Part shown: positions 36,098 through 44,722 of the stretch, one piece after another
How the letters are laid out: each line of letters begins with the position of its first letter
Position numbering within the stretch: the stretch's first letter is position 1
NCBI GenBank assembly: GCA_014360205.1
Contig: JACIXZ010000002.1
Span: 124,001 to 188,000, forward strand
Length of the DNA stretch: 64,000 nucleotides
From: Tissierellales bacterium
GTDB taxonomy: Bacteria; Bacillota; Clostridia; Tissierellales; Tissierellaceae
Direction: 5' to 3'
Translations under genes and position numbers: made by a program
The notes under the pieces: model-generated
What the model was told of the DNA's origin: nothing
The model's database searches: none
What the model saw: only the letters and a program-made list of their open reading frames with translations

Positions 36098-37960
36098 ATG
36101 GCTAGAATTAATTTGTTAGATGATAATACTATTATGAAAATTGCTGCAGGAGAAGTAATAGAAAGACCTGCCTCAATAGTTAAAGAATTAATTGAAAACT
36201 CAATAGATGCTAATGCAAGACGCATAACTATAGAAATAAGAGATGGAGGCACCTCATTTATTAGAGTCACCGATGATGGAGAAGGGATGGATAAAGACGA
36301 TTTAGAATTAGCATTTAAAAGACATGCTACTTCTAAATTAAGAACTATAGATGACTTATATAAAATTGTTTCAATGGGTTTTCGAGGAGAAGCTTTATCT
36401 AGTATAATAGCAGTCGCAGAGGTTGAAGTTATTTCAAAAACTGCTAATAATGATGTTGGGAATAAGGCAATATTTAAAAATGGAAATTTAAAAAACATTG
36501 AGAATGTAGCTACAACTGATGGAACTACTATGATCGTTAAAAATGTATTTGAAAATTTGCCTGTGCGTAAAAAATTTCTAAAAAGCAATGCTACTGAAGA
36601 ACGTTATATTGTAGACATTGTTACAAAGTTAGCTTTAGGAAATCCCCAAATATCTTTTAAATTAATTAAAGATGGGAAATTAGTTCTAAATACTAATGGT
36701 ACATCTGATGAAATCAACATAATATATCAGTTACTTGGAAAGGAAATTTCTAAAGGAATGAACTTTTTAAAGTTTGAAGAAGAAGATTTTAAATTTAGAG
36801 GATATTTTTCCAATAATAACATATATCGCAGTAATAAGAGTTATCAATATTTATATGTAAATAATAGATATGTATATGATTACAAGTTAACCAAAGTTAT
36901 TGAAGAACAATATACATCCATATTACCTATAAATAAGCATCCAATATTCATATTGTATATTGATATCGATCCATCATTAATTGATGTTAATATACACCCT
37001 ACTAAACAGGAAATCAAATTTGTTGAAGAAAATAAGGTTTATTCCTTAATATCAAATCATTTAAGAATTAATATTAACAAGATTATAAATATACCAAATC
37101 CAAATAATGTTGTTGACAAAAAACCTGACAATAGTAAATATCCATATATTTGGGAAATAAACAAAAATAATAATACAGAAAAAAGAGAAAATGATTTTCA
37201 AGTTAATGAAAATAGCTTATTTGATTTTATAGACTATACTACAAAGGACTTTAAACAAAATTTAATAAATCCAACTAATAACAAAGAATACGATTCAACA
37301 TTTTTAAATAAAAATGATTCATTTAAAGCGTCAACTGATGAAAAATATTACGAAAATGACAACAAAATATTAAGTGAATTTAACAACTTAAAATATATTG
37401 GTATTGCATTTAACACTTATATTTTTTTTGAGGACTCATTATCCGAAACTATTTATATAATTGATCAGCATGCTTCTCATGAGAGAATTATGTATGAAAA
37501 ATTGCTAAATCAGTACAAGAATGAGTCGATAACAATACAAAATTTGCTTGTACCTCAAATTATTGAATTGTCTCCTTCTGAGTATTTAAAGGCAGTAACT
37601 AATATAGACCAATTTAATAATATAGGTTTTAGTGTTGAGGTTTTTGATGAAAAAAGTGTAATTCTTAGAGGGATACCTCTTGTTTTCGGAAATCCAAATG
37701 GTGAGGGATTATTTCTAGATATTTTAGATATTATTGAAGAGAAAGAACCAGATGTATACTCAACTAATATTGAAAAAATAATGAAAATTGCTTGTACATC
37801 AGCTGTTAAAGCAGGAGACAATCTAAAAAAAATAGAGGTAGATTCTTTAATTCGAGAATTAGGAAAATGTGATAATCCATATACTTGTCCACATGGAAGA
37901 CCGACTGTAATCAAATTTTACAAAAAAGATTTAGAAAAAAAATTTCTAAGAATAATATAG
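36098..37960 (+). CDS. mutL: DNA mismatch repair protein MutL
   Basis: GHKL ATPase and nicking endonuclease of mismatch repair. N-terminal motifs: IAAGEVIERPASIVKELIENS-DA, DDGEGM and GFRGEALSS. The C-terminal part carries the endonuclease motif DQHASHERIMYE and the CPHGRP metal-site motif, so it nicks DNA itself, as expected in species without MutH. 620 aa with a long, asparagine-rich linker (about 330-450). Four nucleotides after mutS. Confidence 0.97.
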   Translation: MARINLLDDNTIMKIAAGEVIERPASIVKELIENSIDANARRITIEIRDGGTSFIRVTDDGEGMDKDDLELAFKRHATSKLRTIDDLYKIVSMGFRGEALSSIIAVAEVEVISKTANNDVGNKAIFKNGNLKNIENVATTDGTTMIVKNVFENLPVRKKFLKSNATEERYIVDIVTKLALGNPQISFKLIKDGKLVLNTNGTSDEINIIYQLLGKEISKGMNFLKFEEEDFKFRGYFSNNNIYRSNKSYQYLYVNNRYVYDYKLTKVIEEQYTSILPINKHPIFILYIDIDPSLIDVNIHPTKQEIKFVEENKVYSLISNHLRININKIINIPNPNNVVDKKPDNSKYPYIWEINKNNNTEKRENDFQVNENSLFDFIDYTTKDFKQNLINPTNNKEYDSTFLNKNDSFKASTDEKYYENDNKILSEFNNLKYIGIAFNTYIFFEDSLSETIYIIDQHASHERIMYEKLLNQYKNESITIQNLLVPQIIELSPSEYLKAVTNIDQFNNIGFSVEVFDEKSVILRGIPLVFGNPNGEGLFLDILDIIEEKEPDVYSTNIEKIMKIACTSAVKAGDNLKKIEVDSLIRELGKCDNPYTCPHGRPTVIKFYKKDLEKKFLRII

Positions 37961-37975
37961 TTGAGAGGGGCTTTT

Positions 37976-38911
37976 ATGAAAAGGAATTTGATTGTTTTAG
38001 CTGGCCCAACAGGTATAGGGAAAACTGATTTATCTTTAAAGATTGCAAAAGCAATTAATGGGGAGATTATATCAGCTGACAGTAGGCAGATATATAAATA
38101 TATGGACATCGGTACTGCAAAAGTAGAAAAAAAATATATGAATGAAATTAAACATCATATGATAGATATTGTTAAACCAGATGAAGATTTTACTGTCTCA
38201 GACTATAAATATAATGTAACAAAGATTATAGAAGAAATAAATTCAGAAGGGAAAATTCCACTACTAGTTGGAGGAACAGGATTATATATAAATTCCATTG
38301 TGTACGATTTAGATTTTACAAGCGTTCCCTCCAATAATGATATAAGAGAACATTATAAGTCCATACTTTTAAATCAAGGCAAACAAGCTTTATATGATAT
38401 ATTAATTGAAAAAGATTACGAAACAGCAAAAAGACTTAATATAAATGACACTAAAAGAATTATTAGAGCTTTAGAAGTTTATGACATCACACAAAAACCT
38501 ATGAGCATGCAAAATAAAGATTTCAGGAAACAAACGAAGCGATATAATTTGCTTATGTACTGTTTAAATATGGATAGAACTAAATTATACGATAAAATTA
38601 ACTCTAGAGTTGATAAAATGATTGATTTAGGTCTAGTAAATGAAGTGATTAGTCTATTGGGGATGGGATATGATAAAGATTTGAATTCAATGCAAGGAAT
38701 AGGATACAAAGAAATAATAGATTATCTGGAAGATAAACTTACACTTAAAGATGCTATTGAACTTATTAAAAAAAGAAGCAGAAATTATGCTAAAAGGCAA
38801 TTAACATGGTTTAGAAGAGATGAACGCTATAAATGGATAATGATTGATGAATTTTATGACACAAATGAATTGTATGAAACATTAATTGAAGAAATAAAAA
38901 TTAAAATTTAG
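37976..38911 (+). CDS. miaA: tRNA dimethylallyltransferase
   Basis: Transfers dimethylallyl from DMAPP to A37 of tRNA, making the substrate of MiaB. P-loop GPTGIGKTDLS, SADSRQIYKYMDIGTAK, the VGGTGLYI motif, and MQGIGYKEII with the KRSRNYAKRQLTWFR end. About 311 aa. GAGAGGGG fixes ATG 37976; an in-frame TTG at 37961 lies next to the mutL stop. Linked to hfq as in most bacteria. Confidence 0.96.
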   Translation: MKRNLIVLAGPTGIGKTDLSLKIAKAINGEIISADSRQIYKYMDIGTAKVEKKYMNEIKHHMIDIVKPDEDFTVSDYKYNVTKIIEEINSEGKIPLLVGGTGLYINSIVYDLDFTSVPSNNDIREHYKSILLNQGKQALYDILIEKDYETAKRLNINDTKRIIRALEVYDITQKPMSMQNKDFRKQTKRYNLLMYCLNMDRTKLYDKINSRVDKMIDLGLVNEVISLLGMGYDKDLNSMQGIGYKEIIDYLEDKLTLKDAIELIKKRSRNYAKRQLTWFRRDERYKWIMIDEFYDTNELYETLIEEIKIKI

Positions 38912-38925
38912 AAAGGGTGGTTTAT

Positions 38926-39141
38926 TTGAACCAACAAGTTAATATTCAAGATAAGTTTTTACATGAAATTAAAATTAACGACTGTCAGGTGGAAATATTT
39001 TTGATCAACGGATATAAAATGAGCGGTAAAATAGTAAATTTTGATAATTTTGTAATAATACTCAAGACTGAGGATAAGGAAATGTTAATTTATAAACACG
39101 CAATATCTACTATTATTCCTTCTTTAATTATAAAAATATAA
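38926..39141 (+). CDS. hfq: RNA chaperone Hfq
   Basis: Sm-like hexameric chaperone. About 71 aa, with the Sm1 motif covering VEIFLINGYKMSGKI and FDNFVIIL and the Sm2 motif YKHAISTIIP, the most diagnostic element. The distal/proximal faces look normal; the usual Gln before VYKHA is replaced by Met-Leu. TTG at 38926 with GAAAGGGTGG upstream; a GTG at 38917 lies inside that site. Confidence 0.95.
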   Translation: MNQQVNIQDKFLHEIKINDCQVEIFLINGYKMSGKIVNFDNFVIILKTEDKEMLIYKHAISTIIPSLIIKI

Positions 39142-39161
39142 AATTGCTTAAGGGTGAAAAT

Positions 39162-40469
39162 ATGCTGAATGAATTACAAAATCAATTAGAAAAATTTTTT
39201 AAGGTTGATAAAATAGTAATAAATATTATCAATGAAATAGAAAAAAATTTATTACCTAAGTTTGATGCAATTGAAGAAATTAAGACTTACAACCAATTTA
39301 AAGTTCTTCATGCTATGCAGAACTGTAAATTAGGGAGTGGAGACTTTGGATGGAATACTGGTTATGGTTATGGTGATGTTGGTAGAGAAAAGGTAGAGAG
39401 AATATATGCAGACATTTTTAAAGCTGAAAGTGCACTAGTTAGACCATCAATAGCATCTGGAACCCATGCAATAAGCTTGGTTTTTAGTGGTATACTTAGG
39501 CCAGGCGATGAACTTTTATATATAACAGGATCACCATATGATACTATGCAAAAAGTAATTGGAATAAAGGGAAATGAGCCAGGTAATTTGAGAGAATTCA
39601 AAATTGGATATAATCAGGTTGATTTGGTAAATGGACATATAGATATAGAAAATACATTAAAACAAATTAATCATAATACAAAAATAGTAGCAATACAAAG
39701 ATCAACAGGTTATAGTGATAGAAATGCTATATCAATAACAGAAATGAAATATGCAATTAGTGAAATTAAAAAAACTAATCCAGAAATATTATTGTTTATT
39801 GATAATTGTTATGGGGAATTTACACAAACTAAAGAACCCATAGAAATAGGAGCTGATATAGTTGCTGGTTCCTTAATAAAAAACCCTGGAGGAGGGATTG
39901 CTGTCTCTGGAGGATATATTGTAGGAGATAAGAGATATATTGACACCATAGCCAATAGATTGACTGCACCAGGGCTTGGAAAAGACTGCGGGTTAACCTT
40001 TGGTACAAATAGAAATACTTTACAAGGACTTTTTTATGCACCTTATGTAGTGGCTGAAGCTTTAAAAGGAGCAATTCTGATGGGCGAGGTTTATCATAAG
40101 CTAGGTTTTGAAACTACACCATCGATAAACGATGAACGTAATGATATAGTGCAGGCAATTAAATTTGATGATCCAAAAAAAGTTATAGAATTTTGCAAGG
40201 GAATACAGGAGTCGGGGGCAGTTGATTCATATGTTACTCCTGAAGCATGGGATATGCCTGGGTACGAAAACAAAGTTATAATGGCATCAGCTGGTTTTAT
40301 TGAAGGATCATCTATTGAAATAAGTGCAGATGCACCTTTAAGAGAACCATATTATGTTTATTATCAAGGCGGTACCAATTATGCACAGTGTAAATTAGCA
40401 GTGATTAAAACTGTAGATAATCTATATAAAAAAAATTTAATTGATATTAATAAAGTTCAAGTAAGATGA
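39162..40469 (+). CDS. PLP-dependent methionine gamma-lyase/aluminium-resistance family protein (YnbB-like)
   Basis: Fold-type I PLP enzyme of the family often called cystathionine beta-lyase involved in aluminium resistance. Seen are TGYGYGDVGRE, LVRPSIASGTHAI, LRPGDELLYITGSPYDTM, an aspartate (FIDNCYGEF) and the PLP lysine in GSLIKNPGGG. About 435 aa. The true substrate is unclear; a cysteine/methionine gamma-lyase activity is inferred. Start ATG 39162 follows AAGGGTGA at 39150-39157. Conserved beside hfq-lexA in Clostridia. Its last codons form half of a shared palindromic terminator. Confidence 0.88.
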   Translation: MLNELQNQLEKFFKVDKIVINIINEIEKNLLPKFDAIEEIKTYNQFKVLHAMQNCKLGSGDFGWNTGYGYGDVGREKVERIYADIFKAESALVRPSIASGTHAISLVFSGILRPGDELLYITGSPYDTMQKVIGIKGNEPGNLREFKIGYNQVDLVNGHIDIENTLKQINHNTKIVAIQRSTGYSDRNAISITEMKYAISEIKKTNPEILLFIDNCYGEFTQTKEPIEIGADIVAGSLIKNPGGGIAVSGGYIVGDKRYIDTIANRLTAPGLGKDCGLTFGTNRNTLQGLFYAPYVVAEALKGAILMGEVYHKLGFETTPSINDERNDIVQAIKFDDPKKVIEFCKGIQESGAVDSYVTPEAWDMPGYENKVIMASAGFIEGSSIEISADAPLREPYYVYYQGGTNYAQCKLAVIKTVDNLYKKNLIDINKVQVR

Positions 40470-40495
40470 TCATCTTACTTGAACTTTATTAATAT
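40444..40495. terminator. 52-bp perfect palindrome, shared bidirectional terminator
   Basis: 26-bp arms, 40444-40469 and 40470-40495, with no spacer. It ends the PLP gene (stop 40467-40469) on the plus strand and includes the lexA stop (40489-40491) on the minus strand, so two convergent genes share one terminator inside their own coding ends. T-rich stretches lie at both flanks. Confidence 0.85.
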
Positions 40496-41106
40496 GTTCT
40501 ATAAAGAGCTTTTACTTTACCTAATATTTTTACTTCTTTGGTATATATTGGCTCCATAAATTGATTTTCAGGTTGTAATCTTACTCGATCCTTTTCTTTA
40601 AAAAACCGTTTAACTGTTGCTTCTTCTCCAAGGAGTGCTACAACTATATCACCATTTTCTGCATATGATTGTGAGCTTACTAATACTAAATCACCATCCA
40701 TTATACCAGCATCGATCATACTTTCACCTTTGACTTTTAAAAAAAATACATCATGTCCAGATACGGCTTCTACAGGTAAAGGAAAGGTATCCTCAATATT
40801 TTCAACTGCTAGTATTGGCTCTCCAGCAGTGACTTTACCTATTATAGGTATATCTACAGTTTCTTTTTTTAATAAAATACTATTATTCTCGATATCTAAT
40901 ATTTCTATTGTTCTTGGTTTTTCTGAATCTCTCTTTATATATCCCTTTTCTTCAAGTGCTACTAAATGATTGTGAACAGATGAAGTGGAACTTAATTTTA
41001 CAGCTTTCCCAATTTCGCGAATTGTTGGAGGATATCCTTGTTTTAATGTGAATGTTTTTATATAATTAAGTATTTCTAATTGTTTTATTGACAAATCTTC
41101 GTACAT
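40489..41106 (-). CDS. lexA: SOS repressor LexA
   Basis: 205-aa repressor: N-terminal winged HTH (about 1-65, with SSTSSVHNHLVALEEKGYI), the self-cleavage bond Ala94-Gly95 in VTAGEP, catalytic Ser129 in KGESMIDAGI and Lys166 in EATVKRF. RecA-ssDNA stimulates cleavage. Own promoter at 41159-41187 overlaps an SOS box (41185-41198), so it is autoregulated. AGGTGA ribosome site. Divergent from the yneA-like gene. Confidence 0.97.
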   Translation of the reverse strand: MYEDLSIKQLEILNYIKTFTLKQGYPPTIREIGKAVKLSSTSSVHNHLVALEEKGYIKRDSEKPRTIEILDIENNSILLKKETVDIPIIGKVTAGEPILAVENIEDTFPLPVEAVSGHDVFFLKVKGESMIDAGIMDGDLVLVSSQSYAENGDIVVALLGEEATVKRFFKEKDRVRLQPENQFMEPIYTKEVKILGKVKALYRTY

Positions 41107-41158
41107 TTAATCACCTCAATATATTCTAAGAAGCATAACAGCTAACTATCATAGATAC

Positions 41159-41187
41159 ATTATAGCATATAAGAAAAGTATAAGCAA
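41159..41187 (-). promoter_or_regulatory. lexA promoter
   Basis: On the minus strand, TTGCTT (plus 41182-41187) and TATAAT (plus 41159-41164) with a 17-bp spacer. Confidence 0.75.
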
Positions 41188-41198
41188 ACAAAAGTTCG
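41185..41198. promoter_or_regulatory. LexA (SOS) box of lexA
   Basis: CGAAC-TTTT-GTTTG on the minus strand, one mismatch to the Bacillus-type CGAAC-N4-GTTCG box, overlapping the lexA -35 element. Confidence 0.75.
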
Positions 41199-41216
41199 AA
41201 TTTTTTATCAAAAGCA

Positions 41217-41244
41217 TTGACAAAGAACATATGTTTGATATAAT
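41217..41244 (+). promoter_or_regulatory. Promoter of the yneA-like gene
   Basis: TTGACA (41217-41222) and TATAAT (41239-41244), 16-bp spacer; near-perfect consensus with a LexA box inside the spacer, as needed for tight repression and strong induction. Confidence 0.85.
41224..41237. promoter_or_regulatory. LexA (SOS) box 1 of the yneA-like gene
   Basis: AGAAC-ATAT-GTTTG lies between the -35 and -10 elements of the yneA-like promoter. Confidence 0.8.
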
Positions 41245-41252
41245 TAATATAT

Positions 41253-41266
41253 CGAACATATGTACT
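41253..41266. promoter_or_regulatory. LexA (SOS) box 2 of the yneA-like gene
   Basis: CGAAC-ATAT-GTACT, just after the predicted transcript start, with a 29-bp centre-to-centre distance from box 1. Confidence 0.75.
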
Positions 41267-41280
41267 AAGGAGATGTGAAT

Positions 41281-41601
41281 ATGAAAACCAAGAAAAATAA
41301 AAAAATAGTCATTTATGATCCAAAAAGATTTATCCTATTTTTATCATTATTAATGGTAATTATAAGTATATTAATTGTAAGCATTATGAATCTTAACAAA
41401 TCTTATGGACAAGAAATACAGGAGTCGTATGAGTTTTATATTGTTAAAAAAGGGGATAGTTTGTGGAGTATAGTTAATAATCACTATCCAGAGAAATACG
41501 ATCCAAGAGATTTAGTTAAGAAAGTTAAATCTTACAATTCTCTAAATACTAATATTATCCATGAAGGAGATATGTTAAAACTACCAGAAATCTATGATTG
41601 A
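41281..41601 (+). CDS. yneA: SOS cell-division inhibitor YneA-like LysM protein
   Basis: About 106 aa: lysine-rich cytoplasmic start, one membrane segment (about 17-37, LFLSLLMVIISILIVSIM), and a C-terminal LysM domain (about 55-102, with YIVKKGDSLWSIVNNHYP and the LKLPEIYD end). This matches YneA, which delays division after DNA damage in Bacillus. Divergent from lexA and controlled by two LexA boxes, which supports the assignment. ATG 41281 with AAGGAG at 41267-41272; GTG 41275 is too close to the site. Confidence 0.85.
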   Translation: MKTKKNKKIVIYDPKRFILFLSLLMVIISILIVSIMNLNKSYGQEIQESYEFYIVKKGDSLWSIVNNHYPEKYDPRDLVKKVKSYNSLNTNIIHEGDMLKLPEIYD

Positions 41602-41652
41602 TACTAATCATAATCATTATGAATGTTTATAATAAGTATAGGTTTTATTAGG

Positions 41653-42660
41653 TTAATCATTATTATCCTCTGATTGTATTATATTTATATTATCTGCTAA
41701 AATTTTTCCTAAAGGATTACTATTAACAGCTTTTCTAAGCCTTTCATCGTCAATATGTGTATATATTTGTGTAGTTGAAACGGACTCATGCCCTAATATT
41801 TCTTGTAATGCTAATATGTCAACATTACCATATTTATACATTAATGTAGCTGCTGTATGTCTTAATTTATGAGTAGAGTATATACTGGGATCTAAACCTG
41901 AATCTAATAAATATTTATCTATCATATGCTGTATGGCTCGATTACTCATTCGTTTTTTTCTCTTACTTAAAAACAAAGCTTTCTCATTTGTAACAATAGG
42001 CCTTACTTGAAGATATTCCTGAATTGAATTTATACATGATTCATTTAAAAAAACAGTTCTTTCTTTATTTCCTTTCCCTATAACAGTCAAGGTGTCTTTC
42101 CCGTTAAAACTATCAATATCTATGTTAGCTAGCTCAGACAATCTAAGGCCACAATTTAAAAATAGTGTTATTATACAAAAATCTCTTTTTCTAAAAAAAT
42201 CATTATTATTTTTGGTTACAGTATTTAACAAGTTTAATGATTGATCTAAAGTTAAGTAAATTGGATGTCTTGAGTCTGTTTTGGGAAATTCTAATTGTGC
42301 AGCAGGATTTTTCTCAATCAAATTTACTTTATCAGCTAGATATTTAAAAAATGATCGGAGGGAGGCGACTTTTCTAGAACGTGTAGAATTCGAATTTTCC
42401 TTTTGCTTGTCCAAAAAAGACATAAAGGCATATAAATCTTGAATATTTACTTTTTTTATAATATCAATGTCAATGTTGCTTATGTCAATATCTTCAAATT
42501 CAATGTTTTCAACGTTATTTTCAATTAAATTATATCTTATCTTTAGAAATTTAAAAAAAACTCTAAGATCATAAAAATACTCTTTAACAGTATTAGGTGA
42601 TGTACCTTTTATAGTTTCCATATAATTTAAATAATCATCTAAGATAACAGGATTTTTCAT
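41653..42660 (-). CDS. Tyrosine recombinase, XerC/D-like, intact
   Basis: 335-aa site-specific recombinase. N-terminal core-binding domain (about 1-120), then catalytic residues: Arg in NCGLRLSELAN, Lys in GKGNKER, His-x-x-Arg in HKLRHTAATLM, the later His in LGHES and nucleophile Tyr in TTQIYTHID. All are present, unlike the decayed copy at 8059. Xer-like genes beside lexA are common in Clostridia. It could resolve chromosome dimers alone, as in single-Xer systems, or act elsewhere; this is inference. AAGGGG ribosome site. Confidence 0.92.
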   Translation of the reverse strand: MKNPVILDDYLNYMETIKGTSPNTVKEYFYDLRVFFKFLKIRYNLIENNVENIEFEDIDISNIDIDIIKKVNIQDLYAFMSFLDKQKENSNSTRSRKVASLRSFFKYLADKVNLIEKNPAAQLEFPKTDSRHPIYLTLDQSLNLLNTVTKNNNDFFRKRDFCIITLFLNCGLRLSELANIDIDSFNGKDTLTVIGKGNKERTVFLNESCINSIQEYLQVRPIVTNEKALFLSKRKKRMSNRAIQHMIDKYLLDSGLDPSIYSTHKLRHTAATLMYKYGNVDILALQEILGHESVSTTQIYTHIDDERLRKAVNSNPLGKILADNINIIQSEDNND

Positions 42661-42680
42661 TAAAATACCCCTTTTTTGGT

Positions 42681-42718
42681 TATATTAGTCACAAAATAGT
42701 TATTTTGTGACTAATATA
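42681..42718. repeat. Near-perfect 38-bp palindrome at the start of the Xer transcript
   Basis: Arms of 18 bp (42681-42698 and 42701-42718) with a 2-nt spacer. It begins about 20 bp before the recombinase start codon and covers the predicted transcript start. It could be an operator, an mRNA 5' hairpin near the ribosome site, or a recombinase site. Confidence 0.7.
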
Positions 42719-42719
42719 T

Positions 42720-42748
42720 ATTATAAATCAATATATATGTAAATGCAA
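42720..42748 (-). promoter_or_regulatory. Promoter of the Xer-like recombinase gene
   Basis: On the minus strand, TTGCAT (plus 42743-42748) and TATAAT (plus 42720-42725), 17-bp spacer; transcript start near 42712-42714, inside the palindrome. Confidence 0.7.
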
Positions 42749-43034
42749 CAAAATATTGTAAAAAAATTTAATATTTCATAGAAATATCATCTTAGTTAAA
42801 TTTAGATTATATTTACAAGTAAAAAGATTAATATTCATATTTAATGATTTATAATCTATTCTGCAATATATAATAAGTTATTATAAATGAACATAATCCA
42901 TATCGTTATCAACGCTAAAAACGCCTTATAATGACGTTAATATATGAAATACATATAAATACTCAATAACACTCAAAAAAAGTTAAATTTAAGCCAATTT
43001 GGGTTTAGATATAAAATAAAGCGATAAAAAAATT
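42749..43034. other. AT-rich intergenic stretch without recognised features
   Basis: About 285 bp between the recombinase promoter and the aspartate aminotransferase terminator. Very AT-rich, no frame of useful length, no repeats of note; one short less AT-rich patch near 42905-42940 (ATCGTTATCAACGC region) of unknown meaning. Confidence 0.6.
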
Positions 43035-43080
43035 AAAGCATATGTTTACATAATAATATTATGTAAACATATGCTTTTTT
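43035..43080. terminator. Terminator of the aminotransferase gene (bidirectional shape)
   Basis: 21-bp perfect arms, 43035-43055 and 43057-43077, with a T run to 43080 on the plus side and an A-rich tract to the left, giving a T-rich tail for minus-strand transcripts. Confidence 0.85.
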
Positions 43081-43086
43081 GTTTTA

Positions 43087-44289
43087 TTATTTTTCACCTA
43101 ATAATTTTTTAATTCTATTAATTCCTTCTTCAATTTTATCCATAGAAGTAGCATAAGATAATCTAACATAATTATCGTCTCCAAAAGCTAAACCTGGTAC
43201 AACAGCTACTTTACATTTTTCTAACAATAAATCAGAAAAATCTACGGAGGAGTTAATTTTAACTCCATCTATTTCCTTCCCGATGTAATATGAACAATTC
43301 ATCATTACATAAAAAGCCCCTTTAGGAATATTACAACTTACATTAGCAATTTCATTAACTAGTTTGGTTATTCTGAGCCTTCTTTTATCAAATTCTTTCT
43401 TCATTTCTAACAAACTATCTTGTGGACCAGTAAGTCCTTCAACACTTGCGTATTGAGAAATGCTACAAGGATTTGATGTTGTATGGCTTTGCAAGTTACT
43501 CATAATGGTGGCTATTTCCTGATTTGATGCTGTATAGCCGATTCTCCAACCTGTCATAGAATAAGCTTTTGACATTCCATTAATTACAATAGTTAGGTTT
43601 TTAATAGCATCATTCAAAGATGCTATACTTACATGAACTTCATCATCATAGATTAATTTTTCATATAATTCATCAGATATCACAAATATATCATTTTTAA
43701 CAGCCCAGTTAGCTATATCTTCTAATTCTTCTTTGGTATAAACTGATCCTGTGGGATTATTTGGACTATTTATTATTATTGCTTTTGTTTTTTCAGTTTT
43801 TACTTTTTCTAAATCATTTGAATTAAATTTAAATCCATTTTCTTCAGTTGTTTTTATCATGACCGGAGTACCACCTGCAATTGAAACCATTTCTGGGTAA
43901 CTCACCCAATATGGTATGCTGAAAATAACCTCATCATTAGGATTTAATATTGCCATCAATGCATTATATATTGAGTGCTTTCCACCATTTGAAACAACAA
44001 TTTGAGATGGAGTGTATTCTAAATTATTATCTTCTTTAAATTTCTTACAAATAGCTTTTCTTAATTCTAGTGTGCCATTTGCAGGGGTGTATTTTGTTAT
44101 ACCATTTTGTATTGCGTAAATTCCAGCATCACCTATATTCTTAGGTGTATCAAAATCAGGTTCTCCGATACTAAAACTAATAACATTTTCTCCAGCGCTA
44201 ATCATTGATTTTGCTTTTGCATCGATAGAAAGTGTAACTGATGGTTGAATTGAAATACCTTTGTTTGATAGAGTTGGCAAATTAATCAT
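43087..44289 (-). CDS. aspC: Pyridoxal phosphate-dependent aminotransferase (aspartate aminotransferase type)
   Basis: Class I/II aminotransferase of 400 aa with FSIGEPDFDTP, ANGTLELRKAI, NSPNNPTGS, a PLP-lysine motif NGMSKAYSMTGWRIGY and the C-terminal Arg in NYVRLSYATS. Subgroup Ib aspartate/prephenate aminotransferases share these; the exact amino donor is not fixed. GGGAGATGATTA precedes ATG at 44289. Eighteen nt after the PadR gene, so possibly under its control. Confidence 0.9.
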   Translation of the reverse strand: MINLPTLSNKGISIQPSVTLSIDAKAKSMISAGENVISFSIGEPDFDTPKNIGDAGIYAIQNGITKYTPANGTLELRKAICKKFKEDNNLEYTPSQIVVSNGGKHSIYNALMAILNPNDEVIFSIPYWVSYPEMVSIAGGTPVMIKTTEENGFKFNSNDLEKVKTEKTKAIIINSPNNPTGSVYTKEELEDIANWAVKNDIFVISDELYEKLIYDDEVHVSIASLNDAIKNLTIVINGMSKAYSMTGWRIGYTASNQEIATIMSNLQSHTTSNPCSISQYASVEGLTGPQDSLLEMKKEFDKRRLRITKLVNEIANVSCNIPKGAFYVMMNCSYYIGKEIDGVKINSSVDFSDLLLEKCKVAVVPGLAFGDDNYVRLSYATSMDKIEEGINRIKKLLGEK

Positions 44290-44307
44290 CTCCCATAAAT
44301 ATTTTTG

Positions 44308-44703
44308 TTAGACATCATCTAATGAATATATGTCTTTCAAAGTAAATTTTATAATATCATATGAATCTAAAATTGAATCTAGATATTGTTTTTTAATGTA
44401 GTTATAATGTTCCATTCCGTATTCGGTAATGGTATATATTTTTACAGTTCGTTTGATAGGTTCTTCCCAATTTCCCACTATAAGCCCTTCTTGTTCTAAC
44501 TGATTTAACAGTGGATATATTAGGCCTGGGCTTGGAATCCATTTCCCTTTTAGCCTTCTTCCTATCTCCTCTTTTATGTAATTACCATAACATTTTTTAA
44601 CAGATAGTATATGTAAAATATAAAGTTTTGCAAAAGAAGTTGTACTAATTGTTGAAGGAAATTGTCTTTGCCTTAAATTGGAATTACTATGTTTTTCATT
44701 CAA
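44308..44703 (-). CDS. PadR family transcriptional regulator
   Basis: Winged-helix regulator of about 130 aa with the PadR pattern LYILHILSVKKCYGNYI, IPSPGLIYPLLNQLEQEGLI and the YTITEYG strand, and a C-terminal helix. PadR proteins usually control a neighbouring gene; the adjacent aminotransferase or PHP gene is the candidate here. TTG at 44703 has AGGA at a good distance; another TTG at 44712 is possible but close to the site. Confidence 0.85.
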   Translation of the reverse strand: MNEKHSNSNLRQRQFPSTISTTSFAKLYILHILSVKKCYGNYIKEEIGRRLKGKWIPSPGLIYPLLNQLEQEGLIVGNWEEPIKRTVKIYTITEYGMEHYNYIKKQYLDSILDSYDIIKFTLKDIYSLDDV

Positions 44704-44722
44704 TATAATCAATCCTAACCAT

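Noticed and set aside
41653-42660. Integrase of a mobile element
   Set aside because: No cargo genes, attachment repeats or tRNA nearby; the neighbours are core genes and a Xer-like gene beside lexA is common in Clostridia.
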